Assembly: GCA_003667245.1 (NCBI GenBank)
Contig: RCNN01000185.1
Coordinates: 1-42,859, forward strand
Length of the DNA: 42,859 nucleotides
From: Heterostelium multicystogenum
Lineage: Eukaryota > Evosea > Eumycetozoa > Acytosteliales > Acytosteliaceae
Reading direction: 5' to 3'
Shown in pieces: positions 1 through 12,289 of this stretch. The position numbers and the translations under genes were made by a program. How positions within the stretch are numbered: the stretch's first letter is position 1; each line of letters starts with the position of its first letter. The notes under the pieces were generated by a model that saw only the letters and a program-made list of their open reading frames with translations, searched no databases and was not told where the DNA came from.

Positions 1-446
1 AAGTACTACTACTACACGATAGTATTCAGCCTAAATTCAAGAAATCAAGAAATCTTATATGTCAATACATGATAAATAATGATACAAATAAAACATTTTA
101 AAGATTCAGATAGAACTGAACTCTAAGTAATTGTACTTCTACATCAGAAAATTATCATCTATCTATTACTTCAACGCCGAGCATCCTTTGGTGTTATAAA
201 TATGTAATAACGCATATAGTATTGTCAATATGAATCAGTAAAAATCTATATTGTTTTGTCATGCAGATGTTCATGAATGAAAGATTGAGTCGAAATTTCA
301 GTAACTTTTATTAATTAACCAAATTTAGTTAATTTAAAATTGACGACATCTTTCATCAATATAGAAAGTAAGTATCTATAGATTCTTTATGATTTAATTT
401 CAATTTTTAGTTGGTTCATTGAGAAATAGAGTGTAATGTTGAATCC
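1..446. other. AT-rich left-edge spacer
   Basis: No gene, RNA or clear repeat is seen. The stretch is AT-rich with T/A runs typical of dictyostelid intergenic DNA and would contain the promoter of the small plus-strand gene that starts at 447. Confidence 0.5.
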
Positions 447-838
447 ATGGTTAACATCTTCTTTATTATCTCCTTGGTTTATTTGTTTTTGATAACTTGT
501 GCAACTTCAAAATTAAACTTCTATCAGCAACAATATGAGTATCAGCATTGACTATATCGACCATAACTACAAGTATTTACATTTGCCATGGCAGCTCGAT
601 AGTTCTACATTTGAAAAGCTCGCCAAACAATAATCCTCAGGTACCATTTGGGGACTTGACTCTAATGTTTCAAAAGATTATGATCCCTGCCGCCACACCC
701 ATTGACATCTCCCCACTTATTCCCTACTTTGACAAGAAGAGTGACCCACTTGACCAGATAAAGGAGCTCAACGACGATCTTAATATCGAATCAAAAGGAA
801 ATGTTATGTGGTTCAACTTTACAGACAACCATTCCTAA
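447..838 (+). CDS. small putative secreted protein, frameshifted
   Basis: An ATG at 447 opens a short frame whose first ~20 residues (MVNIFFIISLVYLFLITCAT) are a textbook hydrophobic signal peptide. That frame stops at about 549, but a second frame runs on at once from about 548 to the TAA at 838 (~96 codons). No intron of plausible length fits the join, so a one-base error or mutation near 545 best explains it. The joined product would be about 130 residues, secreted or lumenal, with an N-glycosylation sequon (NFT) near the C-terminus. I do not recognise the family and the function is unknown. The gene lies tail-to-tail with the minus-strand ankyrin gene, 83 bases away. Confidence 0.45.
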
Positions 839-921
839 TTCATTAATGTTTAATGATAATAATATTACAAGAGTATTCCACAAACAATAAATACATAGAT
901 CTATAGCGAAAGTGAATGATT

Positions 922-2664
922 CTAACTATCATTCTTCCTATTCTTCTTTGCTTGTCTTCTCGATACTTTAGCTGTGTGTTTTGAAGCGGTTGTTGGTTTG
1001 ATGCTTGAGCTCTGTTCTGATTTGTCGTCGTCGTCGCCGTCGTCGTTACTTATTGCTTTGTTCTTTAGATATTCTGAGATGTAGATAGAGGTGTGATAGC
1101 GCGGGTGAATTGTAAGTCTCGCCAAGCATTTCTCACTTAAATCACCAAAGCCGATGGTTTGTTCACAATATTTCAATCCATGCAGGTTGTCGTGAACCAT
1201 CAGTTGATAGAGAAGTTCCTCATTGGTCATCAGATTTCTTTTGATGATCATCTCGATTAGATCCTCTCTCGTAAAGTAGTGTATCAGTTGTTTTGTTAGA
1301 TTTTTGGAGGCTATGCAATCTTCCATAGGTCGATTCGTTCTCGAGATAATGTTTTAGCATCACACCACATCCTGATGACACTAAATTTGGAGTTGAGATC
1401 TTCGATTGGCCCATAGTCTAGACTAAGATACTGTTGATATAGATGCAAGAATATATCCAAATGACCATTTGCTATTGCCGTTAATATTGCGGATTTGAGT
1501 TCGAAGAAAGCTGGTTGTATACTTTCAATAATAAAGTTGATTAAATCAATATTGCCCATCTTTGTAGCCCAGTAAAGCTCATTAGAATCGCGTTCAGTTC
1601 GGTTCTCAAAAGAGATACTTGGCAATTGGGAATTGACATTTCATTATGGCATTCGAAATGGTGGAGTCAAGACATCCCACTGTCGAGTTCTCGTTCAAGT
1701 ATAGGACCACTTCGTTGTATCCGCATGCCGCCGCGGTGTGAAGTGCCAAACTTGGAGCAGCCCTCGGTTCCTGTGCTCGTTCAAATACCGAACGGTATCG
1801 AGGTGTCCGTTGCTGGCCGCGTTGTCCATAGCATCGGTTGTACAGCTGAGTTGGAAAGTTTCTGTTAGATACCTGATGATGTCCAGGTGTCCATGGATCG
1901 CAGCCAATATCAATTGCCTTGTTTGAGAATCTATGTACATTGTTATTCTTGAGTAGAAGCAGTTGTATCATCGCCATATTCGCATTCCTCGCAGCCCAGT
2001 CGAAAGCAAGATGGGTGCACCCTTCGGTTCGGTTCTCAAACAGCCACTGTACGATCTCTGTGTTGTTGTTGATGGCTGCGTAGTCGATAGCACTCGCGCT
2101 GCATCCCTCGGTTCTAAAGCAGTGCAGCCACTTTAGAATTTCAAGATTGCCCAGCTTAGCTGCATTGTCCATAGCATCACTTGTAACACGCTGCTTCATA
2201 TCGGCAGCCAAGTACCTGAATAGCTCGATGTTTCCGCTGTTGATAGCAATGTTTACCTCGCAGCCAGTCAGCAAGCTTTTCTTTTGCAGCAGCTTTACGA
2301 TTTCAAAGTGGCCTCTCAGCGAGGCGAGTTGTCCCAGCTTATATGTAGAGCTGGGAGGTATGCTCATTTGATTCAGCTCCTTCTTGACCAGCTGAGTAAA
2401 CCCATGATAAACCATATTCTCTATCTTCTTTGAATAGACTTCCCACCGTTCAGTTCTGAAGTAAAGTTAAAGTAGAAATGAAATTCAATATTGATCCATA
2501 TAAGCAAAACAATCAGCCAATCAGCCAATCAACCAATCATTAGAAACATGCAAACAATGACCTTACGTTATTCCTTTGATTCTATGTATATAACTGATAT
2601 AGTAAAATATCAATTGTTTTAATACAACATTATTTATTACAAATGTAAATAATGACTTTTCCAT
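922..2664 (-). CDS. ankyrin-repeat protein with separate 5' exon, frameshifted
   Basis: This is a member of the large dictyostelid ankyrin family. Exon 1 (2567-2664) encodes MEKSLFTFVINNVVLKQLIF and onward to about residue 32, the family-type amphipathic N-terminus. A 111-nt intron follows, and exon 2 starts at 2455 with TERWEVYSKKIENMVYHG. Ankyrin repeats follow, each about 32 residues with the helix-turn signature (AMDNAAKLGNLEILKWL, AIDYAAINNNTEIVQWL) and the family spacer FENRTEGCT. The reading frame shifts near 1940, 1770, 1622 and 1335, yet coding similarity continues through all of them to a Lys/Arg-rich tail ending at 922. Length is about 540 residues. It is probably a cytoplasmic protein-interaction scaffold with no known partner. 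It may be a decaying copy or a sound gene in error-prone sequence; the two cannot be separated here. Confidence 0.7.
2456..2566 (-). other. intron of ankyrin gene
   Basis: On the minus strand the donor GTAAGG begins at 2566 and the acceptor TTCAG ends at 2456. Splicing joins the AC left over from exon 1 to A ACT GAA CGG, giving an in-phase I-T-T-E-R-W junction. The 111-nt AT-rich length is typical for dictyostelids. Confidence 0.7.
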
Positions 2665-3293
2665 GTTTGAAAATTGTCAAGTAAGACTTCCAGAACTATT
2701 ATTAGAATTATTATTAATCAGACTCTGGACCTCTTACTATAATAATAAAAATAAATAGATGAATAAGTGTGTTTTTAATCAATGTATCTGTTTAGAAATA
2801 AAAAAGAATGAAAATGACTGAGAAAAAGAGTCGAAAAGTTGAATATCATCCACAAAACATTTTCCATATATTTTATGAAGGAATAAGTTTTTGCCTGATT
2901 TATTTAAGGTGTACAATCAAATTCTCTGGAAAATGGGGATTTAAATTAAAGGTATTGACTTAGAAAGACCATCATTCATCATTTTTAAGTCTACCAAAAA
3001 CAACATCAATGCACCAATGTGTACATCAATAATAGTACACTATTCTATTTTTGATCAATCGACAGATCAAACTTTAATCTTTGCATTTAGGTTTTTATTT
3101 TTAAATTTTTGTATTTTTTTTACATAATTCATTGAAATGGTTCATATTTAAAAACACAACACAGGCGGGAGGTTACACAAATCTGGATCGGTTCCTCTAC
3201 CACGATGATTACAAAGAGGTTTTTTAAAATAGCAACTAACTAAACAGTTTTCTTTTTTTAAAAGAACCAAATTAGAAAATTAAATAGATAGAT
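2665..3293. promoter_or_regulatory. divergent intergenic region
   Basis: This spacer lies between two divergent genes, the ankyrin gene (-) and the surface protein gene (+). It is AT-rich with long T tracts, for example around 3090-3125, as expected for dictyostelid promoters. No specific binding site can be defended. Confidence 0.4.
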
Positions 3294-6200
3294 ATGAAGT
3301 TTATTTATTTTATAACAATTGTATTAATATTATTAGTATTAGGATTGGTTGGAGTGGACAAGGCTGGTGCCACTGAATGTGGTCCAAGTACACCAGGAAA
3401 CTTGATTTTGCCTACTGATAATGTCGACCACCTATATTGCTTACTATTCCAACTTGATTGGCTTGGTAGATTTCAGCTACAATGACTCATCAATGACGCA
3501 CTACTATGACAATGAAAATATCTACTTCTTTACTTCATATCCGATCGTCGTACAAATCGATTTCACCTATAATATGACAGGGCTATGCAACAAAACTTAT
3601 GTCATCGACACTAGTATCATAATCCAGTCCTTCGAGGTGACTCAGCCAAAGTGTCCATACACCAATGCATCTCTTATCCACTTTAAACCTGTTGATACTA
3701 CTTATTATTTCGTTTTCCAATCCATTTACAGGTCAAGTAACTAGTATCAAGTTTGGCAATCCTATTACTTTCTTGGCAACTGGTACTGGTGTATATATAG
3801 TTTCGGTAGCTAAATTCAGTCAAGACGACGATTTTCCTGTGGAGATTGAGCCCCAAAACAGTATGATGCCCCAGGTTGTTGTAACTCCCAATCTTTATGG
3901 TTTTGAATTGAATGGATCCATCACAATTTTCAACCATGGCCAATTCGATTCGTTAGAATTGACTTCTCAAGGAAATTCTGGATCTATTGCACCAACAGCA
4001 CCTGGTGTCTTTGCAAACTTGGCTTCTGAAGTATATATCCTCACAGCAAAATCCGCTACTTGTGGTGTCCAAACCATCCCTACACTGTAGAAAGTGTCTA
4101 TCCCAAGCCCCTTATTAACATAGCACCAGACCAATGTATGGGTGCCTACAACGTGACTGCCTCGTTCCATTTGGAAGGTATTCCAGATGATCAGGTTACA
4201 ATCCAATATAATACTCTTCAATTTAAAGCAGGAACTTATGCCTCATACAGTTCAAACTCCCCTAAATCTTCAATTTACATATGCTAATGGATCTCAAACA
4301 TTCGAGACAACTGTTAACTTACCAATATCTCGTACACAAGTATACGATCTACCTATTAGCTACAGCATTGACCATCCACTTAATTGTTCCTCATCCAGTT
4401 CTGTTCTCTTTGTTAACTATACCGGTGACTATAGAGATATTAAAGTCAACGGTGAAGAACTGGCAGCCAACTACAGACTCAATGTCAGATATGGAGAAAA
4501 ATACCTAATAACAAAGTCATGCTCTCAAGTTTACGACACTTTAGAATTCCCATTTATTAGTCCCAAGGTTGATTACTATGCTGAAGATTCCAACCCACTG
4601 ACTTGTTTCTCAAACCTCACCTTTGTAGTCCATAACTCCGATCAATTCTCATCAATGAACCTGGTCGACCGATACTCGAATATCTCCTACACCTCAGATG
4701 ATGGACAGACCTTCCGTAACGTCCGTGCCTCCAACGAATTTACTCTGATAGTCCTAGAAAAAAGGTTGTTCAAGTGCCAGAGATTATTATTCCATTTCCA
4801 TAAATCTTGACCCAAGTGATCTAGAAGTTACATTTTGAATATGCTAACGTAAATCATACATCATGCAAGAATCAGACTTCTACTTTTTATTCCAATAATC
4901 AATGGTATTCGTTATAGAGATGCTAGCTTCAATATGACCTACGACTTGGCTAGTCAACAAGTAACCAAGACAATTCCCTACTATTTTCTGTCAAACCTAT
5001 AATTTCGTAATCCCACTTCCAAGTAAAGTATATTCATCATCGCTGCTAATTTCTGCATACTAATAGCATGATTCATTTACATCAACAGCCCCTAACTTAA
5101 CGAAGTTTAGAGTTACACCAGCAGTTTGTAAAGAATCCTATACAAATATAACCATCGATTCTCTTGTTCCAATTTCAATGCTAAATATCGATGGACAGAT
5201 ATTTCAAGACTCCAATACTGTAATCGTTACTGGAGGTAATCATTCCGTTATCATTGATTATGGTAGCTGCTTTGATTTTTTAGTTGTTACAGTTCCATTT
5301 ACAAATACAAATAGTATGTTTATCATTGATATCTCACCTTCACATCATATCAAAGTGAATGAAGTTTAACAAATCATTCTCATTTATATAGATGTCATAA
5401 GCTACAATGTCGTACCCCAATCACTATACAACTGCAGCTACCCAACAGGAGCAATTTCATTCAATAATCTAAATCAATATAGAAATCTCAGTTATGGTGG
5501 AGTAGAAGTTTCTTCTCTCTCCAACCTAGAAAGAGGAGAATACACTTTTGATTTTAATCATACTGTATGTGGAGAAGGAAGAGTCGTTGTCAATGTTGGT
5601 ATGGAAGGTTCATTCGACATTCGCAACATACATCGAACCATACCAAGGGGGTGGTATGCTGATTTATTCGATCAAGGATAAACATGGCGTCCAAGTTTAT
5701 CCAGATCTAATGTTATCTTCTTTAAGAAGATTATACATTTATCCAGGAAATCTAATTGGACCCATTAATAGTGTATCAGTTGCTGGTACCCTCTATAGTG
5801 AATACTGTGCCTGGAAATTCGATTTTCAATATGATTCAGATCCAATTTTATGGAGTACTGTACCAGTCACAACAAGTTTGGTTAGAGCTCCATCAGCTTA
5901 TGTACATGGAATTTCTAGCTTCACCGATAAAAACAAAGGCATTCCACATCGTTTCGAAAACCATTCGTTTTAATTCTCCAGTTCCAACATTTACCAACAT
6001 AGGTTTTAACAAAATAATTGGAATAAGAGGTCCATTATCCTGGAGTATACTGTATAATAATAATGATTTTTCAATCCCAGTTCAAGTTCCTGACATAGTC
6101 AGTCTATCTTCTCTTATGGAAGCAACATCCTTTAGTTGTCAAAATCTAGAGACTACCCTTTCACTTCCAGAAGCCCTACCAATCAGAATTGTATTGACTA

Positions 6201-7167
6201 TCAATGGTGTTCCATATCCCACTGACTCATTTGTGATTGGTGGATTCATTTCAAATATTAATTATTATTCTAAAATCTACGGAGCTGCATTCCCTCAGTC
6301 AAGTGAGGCCTATACCCCATTAGGATTTGCCCCATTGCCAACACTCACCTATCAAAATGCATCTTGTATGGGTGGTGATGGATATATTACCATCAATAAC
6401 CCAAGATCTGATCATGTCTACAAATTGTACAAGATTTCAGGGGAAAGATACCTCATTCCAGAAATCAGTCAAGCAACAACCTACAATTTCACGAACTTGG
6501 ACGATGGAAATTACAACCTCGTCGTTGCAAACAAAGAGAATTATCAATGTTTGAATACATTTAAATTTACTCTATCTAAACACGAATTCACCACAGTCGC
6601 CAAAGTTGTAAACCAATGTGCAGCTGGAGTCGATGGATCAGTCCAATTCATAAGCTACATGGGACCATACTTAGTTGACAAAGTTACCTACACCATGAAT
6701 GGTAGTCAGGTCAAGAGCAATATTTCACTCGCACCAGGACAATATTCAGTATTCTCCAAATCCTCTTTTAAAACTTGTCGTTCCAATCTCCAAACTAATT
6801 TTACGGTATACAAAAGAATACTCAACCAAATGCAGAGTCTGGATGTGGTACAATTACTTAAAAAGGAGGTATTGACAGTGCTCTCATCATTGAATTATTA
6901 TTTGCCTCCAATAACTCAATTGTTTCAACTGTAACCAACTCAGCAGTGCAAACTTCAAAAAACCTGGCTATAGAAACCTATAAGCTTAAAGTTACTGAAG
7001 AATCTGGTTGCCAAATATTAATTGACAACATTCAAGTCGGTGATTGTTCAACCACTTCGACCACCACCTCATCAGGATCTTCTGAGGATCCTCTCAATGA
7101 ATCAAACAAATTCATTCCTTCCTTCCTACCAATTTCATTAATGTTATTTATAGTTTTATTAGCATAA
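3294..7167 (+). CDS. large putative GPI-anchored cell-surface glycoprotein, many frameshifts
   Basis: The ATG at 3294 begins a strong signal peptide (MKFIYFITIVLILLVLGLVG, with likely cleavage after the following Ala-rich segment). The end at 7167 is a classical GPI signal: a Ser/Thr-rich stem (TTSTTTSSGSSEDP), a short polar spacer and a hydrophobic tail (FLPISLMLFIVLLA). Between them is about 1,290 codons of beta-rich, Cys-containing sequence with many N-glycosylation sequons, in tandem modules of the type 'NQC..G.DG.V.F'. The frame breaks near 3420, 3710, 4085, 4265, 4775, repeatedly in 4810-5180, near 5400, 5640, 5950 and 6890. Coding character continues across each break. I do not recognise the family by name; adhesion or recognition is only an inference. 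A decayed, inverted copy of its 3' end lies at 12161-12250. Confidence 0.6.
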
Positions 7168-7492
7168 ATTAAATCATGTAGTAATTTGCTTTATAAATAT
7201 TTGATCAATAAGTTTATTTGTCATATTACCTGTAATACCTTTTCATCTATCGATCAATGATCTTAGTACATAAAGAAGATACTCCAACCATTCCATTTGT
7301 CAAATTTCATCTCAAGTTATCCAACATTTGACAGATTCTATCACCATCTAAAAAAAAGTGTAATCAAATAAAAAATCATGTTAATTTAATATATTAACAT
7401 TACAATTATCTTATAAGTAGTAAACATATTTAAATCAAATAGATCCAAATAATTATGAATATTTATTGATTTAATGTCATTTTGATGTTAAT
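7168..7492. other. convergent spacer with kelch-gene 3' flank
   Basis: This spacer lies between the ends of the surface gene (+) and K1 (-). Its right part (about 7430-7492) is the conserved 3' flank found beside every kelch gene in this window, containing AAATAGATCCAAATAATTAT and a TTTTGATGTTAATCTA stretch. The left part shows nothing recognisable. Confidence 0.5.
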
Positions 7493-9298
7493 CTATTCTG
7501 AATAAACAATTGATGCACACCAATATCTGCTAATTGATCATCAAAATAGATTGGTTCTGATTGATCATTCTCAATTGAATATTTGAAGTTACCATAATCT
7601 TTACCACCAAATGAATAAATATAACTCTCTGTTGCTGATACACAATCGTAAATTGGATAATGCAAATCCATCTTTGGCAGGTATCTGATTGAGTTTGCTT
7701 GTTTGTTTGGTCATGACATTGTATTTGATGAAACATTTTATCACTGTATGAATGAATGAAGAAATGACCATTGTTGTCATGACATGCTGTGTATGTTTGC
7801 AATCTAATTGATGTTCTGAAATGGTTTTTTTTGTCAAGTCAAATCTAAATAGAATATCTTTTATAATATGACAATGAATATAATATTCCATTCAAGATCA
7901 TTGTTGATGCTTGTGTGCCATAATGTTGTGGTAATTGATGATATCTTTCAAATGTCATTGTTTTGATGTTGAATCGATCAATTCGATGTGTTTTCCAACC
8001 ATTAACCAAATAGATATGATCTTGACCATCATAACAAACTGATATGTCATAGTCACGATCAATTCCATCCATGTCACCAATGTGTTCAATTGATTGAGAT
8101 TTGATTGAGAATCGAATCCATTTGTTTTGATTATTCATACCACCAAATAGATAGATATATTCATCAACTCTGATAATTGATTGTAATGTACCATTGAAAT
8201 CATAATCTATTTCTAATTGTTCGATTGAATTGTTGTTTGAAAGATTGATGAGTGTTGCTCCTTTCTCATGGTGTGTTGTGAAGATATATGTTGATTTGTT
8301 TGAATGATCATCATGATCTTCATTGTTTTGTTGTCTTTGATTTGATTGATAATTGTATTGATTGTTTGATGATTGATTGTATTGATTCATAATCGAATGA
8401 TTTGGTTGTCAATGAATATGAATGTTGTTTGATATCATCGATTGCTTTGTCATTGAATGATTGATTGTATTGATTCAATAGATATAGAATCATTGATTGA
8501 TGATCATTGTCGAATTGATTGATCAGTTGATTGATATCATATCGTTGATTGTATCGATGATTGAATATTGTTTGTTTGTTGTTCAAGATGAATGATGACA
8601 GTGATGAACATGATTCTATTGATTGATATCAATGTTGTTGTCATGTATTGTGAAGTTGTATCATTGTTTGTTGTGTTATTATCTTGATTATCATCAGGGT
8701 TGACTGCATCGATAATTTGCTTGTTGTTGTCATGAATATGGTCTATTGATTTATTGAGATTATCAATGATATTGATGATTGTATTCAAATGTTTGAGGTG
8801 ATTGATATCATCAGATATCGATTGTTCGAGTGTTTCTTTGTCGTGGATGATCTCTCTCTTCAGTTGATGCTCTTGGAGTGAAATGTATTTGTAGATCTGT
8901 TCGAAATGATCAGTTATCTCTTTCTCTGTTGCTGAGTATGAATATACTTTGATGATGATAATTTCAATGATCTCCAAATTGATTCGACTCGATCCTTGAT
9001 AAATGTACTTTTACTTTCATTATCATCATCATTAGTATTATTATTATTAATAGTAGCATCATCATCAATGGTATTATTTAGATCTATGTTATAAATGATA
9101 TCTTTATTACATGATTCTCTGATTTTGTTGAGCATCATCAAAGAATAGTGTATGATCAGGTTGTTCTTTTGAGTGTTTCAACAAACAACTTGAACACATC
9201 AATATGTTGCATTTGTAACAAATGAATTCATAACTTTTGTTGTGAATCTGACACTTTAGATGCTTGTTATTATTACTGCTATTATTATTATTGGACAT
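7493..9298 (-). CDS. K1: B-box/coiled-coil/kelch-like protein, heavily frameshifted
   Basis: The start is the ATG at 9298 (MSNNNNSSNNNKH). A B-box zinc finger follows at about residues 15-45: C-x2-H, then C-x2-C, C-x2-C and downstream His, the usual B-box spacing. An Asn/Asp-rich linker, a coiled coil (IESIWRSLK-type, then FEQIYKYISLQEHQLKREII) and a C-terminal set of degenerate kelch blades (YIYLFGG, IYLVNG, YSLSY, FFIHS, YIYSFGG) follow. Frameshifts lie near 9140, 8935, 8625, 8385, 7880, 7720 and 7530; the family stop is TAG at 7493-7495. Its N-terminal half resembles K5 rather than K2, K3, K4 and K7. This is the most damaged long member, so it could be a real pseudogene. It is divergent from K2. 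Confidence 0.65.
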
Positions 9299-10000
9299 GT
9301 TTTCTTAAGAAATTAATCGAAAACAAAGTAAATTGATTTAGTAAAATTTTACTTATAATTATGAAAGGGTGTTTTTTATGATAAACAGTCCCAAACACAA
9401 GCATAAGTTTTTTTACATAAGTTTGCGTGGGTGTTGAAATTAATGAGACTTAGCGGGAGATGACTTTCAAAATTTTTGATTTTCTGTTTCATTTTATATG
9501 GCATATAACACGTTGCTACCCAAGTAAAAACTTGAAAATATTATGATTTTCATCTCCCGTTTCAAATTTATATGGAATAACAAATTGCTGGCTACCCACG
9601 TAAGTTTGACAATCGCCAATTTGAATAATCATTTCAATGGACACCACAACTTGAAATATATTCTTTGCTACTGGTAGGTCACTCTAATAGTTCAATCGCT
9701 TATTCAGAGGTAGGTCACTCAAGATATCAACCACAACAACCTTGATCCACATTATATAGTGTCATGACTAATTTGCCTATTGGGATCACAGTGCTATAGC
9801 TTAAATTCCCTGCTATAACAGTGCCTGATACTAGTATTTGAAAATTTACTTTAATTAAAAATAAAAGATAATGTAAATTTGGAATCTGTAACCCCACTTT
9901 TGACTCTGTTTTTTTAAAGAATTTTTGCACTAATAGAAAATCAAAAATTAATATGTTCAGTGTATAGTTTATTTAACAGTATTTGATTCATCGATCTAAA
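9299..10000. promoter_or_regulatory. divergent K1/K2 intergenic region with small repeats
   Basis: This 0.7-kb region separates two divergently transcribed kelch genes. It holds an inverted repeat (CGGGAGATGA at 9454-9463 against TCATCTCCCG at 9550-9559) and a 12-bp direct repeat GGTAGGTCACTC at 9673-9684 and 9709-9720. Similar words (GCTACCCAAGTAA, GCTACCCACGTAA) recur near 9514 and 9590. These could be regulatory sites shared by both genes or remnants of a mobile sequence. Confidence 0.45.
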
Positions 10001-11770
10001 ATGAAAAGAGCACATGAAGAGATAGAAATAAACAGTGGTATTGAATCACGATGTCAACAACACTATAAATCATTGGAACTGATTTGTCATAAGTGTAATC
10101 AATTGATGTGTTCTAAATGTAATGGCAATTCACAACAGAGCACATGATCATGGAAGATATTGCGAGCATATCGATGAGATTGTCAATCAATTAAATGACA
10201 ACAATATCTTTGATGACATCGATCATCATTCAACAACAATAAACACCAACCAAGACAATATGAATGACCAATTAACTTTCAAACAAATACTGTCATCATT
10301 GTGGAGTTCATTAAAGTCATCGGTTTCAGAGATACAATCAATCACAACAACAGAGAATGAGATATCACAACACTTTGAACAATACCATCAATATCTCATC
10401 ATTGAAGAACAAAGATTAAAGAATACAATGAAAGAGAACAAACAATCATTGACTGATCGAATCGAGAACAACATCAATCAATTGAAACATCTCATCAATA
10501 TCATCAATATCAATAATCATTTGAATGACAATAACAACAATGATAACAACAATAATGATAATGATAAACAACAGATGATAATCAAGATGACAACACAACA
10601 AACAATGATAGCACTTCACAATACATGACAACAACATTGATATCATCAATAGAATCATGTTCATCTCTGTCATCATTCATCTTGAACAACAAACAAACAA
10701 TATTCAATCATCGATACAATCAACGATATGATATCAATCAACTGATCAATCAATTCGACAATGATCATCAATCAATGATTCTATATCTATTGAATCAATA
10801 CAATCAATCATTCAATGACAAATCAATCGATGATATCAAACAACATTCATATTCATTGACAACCAAATCAATCGATTCTAAATCAATACAATCAATCATC
10901 AAACAATCAATACAATTATCAATCAAATCAAAGACAACAAACAATGAAGATCATCATTCAAACAAATCAACATATATCTTCACAACACACTATGAGAAAG
11001 GAGCAACACTCATCAATGTTTCAAACAACAACTCAATCGAACAATTACAAATAGATTATAATTTCATTGGTACATTCGAATCAATTATCAGAGTTGATGA
11101 ATATATCTATGTATTTGGTGGTAAGATTAATCGAAACAAATGGATTCGATTCTCAATCAAATCTCAATCAATTGAACACATTGGTGACATGGATGGAATT
11201 GATCCTGACTATTTAATATCAGTTTGTTATGATGGTCAAGATCATATCTATTTGGTTAATGGAGTTGGAACACATCGAATTGATCGATTCAACATCAAAA
11301 CAATGACATTTGAAAGATATCTGAAATTACCACAACATTATGGTCGACAAGTATCAACAATGATCTTGAATGGAATATTATATTCATTGTCATTTGAAAA
11401 TAATATTCTATTTAGACTTGACTTGACAAACAAAACCATTTCAGAAGAGGAATTTGTTTACAAACCATTCTCAGCATGTCATGACAACAATGGTCATTTC
11501 TTCATTCATTTGGATGATGATGATAATTATTTCATCAAATACAATGTCTTGACTCAACAAACAACCAAACTCAATGTGATACCTGCCAAAGATGGATTAG
11601 TATATCCAATTTACCATCGAGTATCAGCAACAGAGAGTTATATTTATTCATTTTGTGGTAAAGATTTTGGTAACTTCAAATATTCAATTGAGAATGATCA
11701 ATCAGAACGAATCTATTTGGATGATCCATTTATCAGATATTGGTGTGCATCAATTGTTTATTCAAAATAG
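10001..11770 (+). CDS. K2: B-box/coiled-coil/kelch-like protein
   Basis: I start it at the ATG at 10001 (MKRAHEEIEINSGIESRC), because this frame carries the B-box ligands C-x2-H, C-x2-C and C-x2-C; the first ATG of the next open frame (10122) would lose them. One extra base near 10118 and another frame change near 10565 (in an A/T-rich AATGAT run) break the frame. The rest reads through to TAG at 11770. The coiled coil covers SLWSSLKSSVSEI to about NQLKHLINI. Kelch-like blades are marked by YIYVFGG, IYLVNG, LYSLS, FFIHL and YIYSFCG. Full length would be about 590 residues. It is probably a cytoplasmic adaptor with a beta-propeller substrate-binding end. No RING is visible, so ligase activity is not implied. 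Confidence 0.7.
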
Positions 11771-12160
11771 ATGAACTAAAATGGCATTAAAATCATTCAT
11801 CAACAATACATATTCATAATTATTCGGATCTATTTGATTTAACTATGTTTATTTACTTATCGTGTAATATTACTATAGAATAACAAACTTATTGATTTAT
11901 GATTTTATTTGATTACTCCATTCTTTAGATTGTGATAAAATCGTTAAATATTTGATAACTTGACAAAACTCGTTGACTAATGTGATGGTTTGGAGTATCT
12001 TCTCTAATCTACTATACTTATTAGCACTGTTTCATAGTAGATATTTAAAACACTCATCCAAATATGGAATTTCGTGTAATATGACAAATAAACTAAATGA
12101 TAATATATTAATAAAGTAGTTTACTTTATACTTTAATTTATTGCTAATAAACCTATTTTG
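11771..12160. other. spacer with kelch-gene 3' flank
   Basis: The first ~100 bases match the 3' flank shared by the kelch genes (ATTCATAATTATT, GGATCTATTTGATTT). The rest is AT-rich and shows no gene. Confidence 0.4.
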
Positions 12161-12250
12161 TTTGATTCATTTAGAGGATCCTCAGAAGATCTTGATGAGG
12201 TGGTGGTAAAAGTGGTTTAATAATCACCGACTTGTTATCTTCTTTGTTAT
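12161..12250 (-). pseudogene. decayed inverted fragment of the surface-protein gene 3' end
   Basis: On the minus strand this stretch matches the Ser/Thr-rich stem region of the surface protein gene (about 7025-7110). Shared words include GAGGATCCTCAGAAGATC, GATGAGGTGGTGGT and AATCACCGACTTG. It has substitutions and small indels and no open frame. It shows that a second copy of that gene, in opposite orientation, once stood here or that a piece was moved here. Confidence 0.65.
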
Positions 12251-12289
12251 TGATTTTAAACATGAACTTAATATTTAATATTTAAGAAT

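Noticed and set aside
539..573. Short intron to join the two frames of the first secreted gene
   Set aside because: GT and AG are present, but 35 nt is too short for a spliceosomal intron; a frameshift explains the join better.
1626..2371. Plus-strand frames inside the first ankyrin gene
   Set aside because: Antisense shadows; the minus strand shows clear ankyrin repeats.
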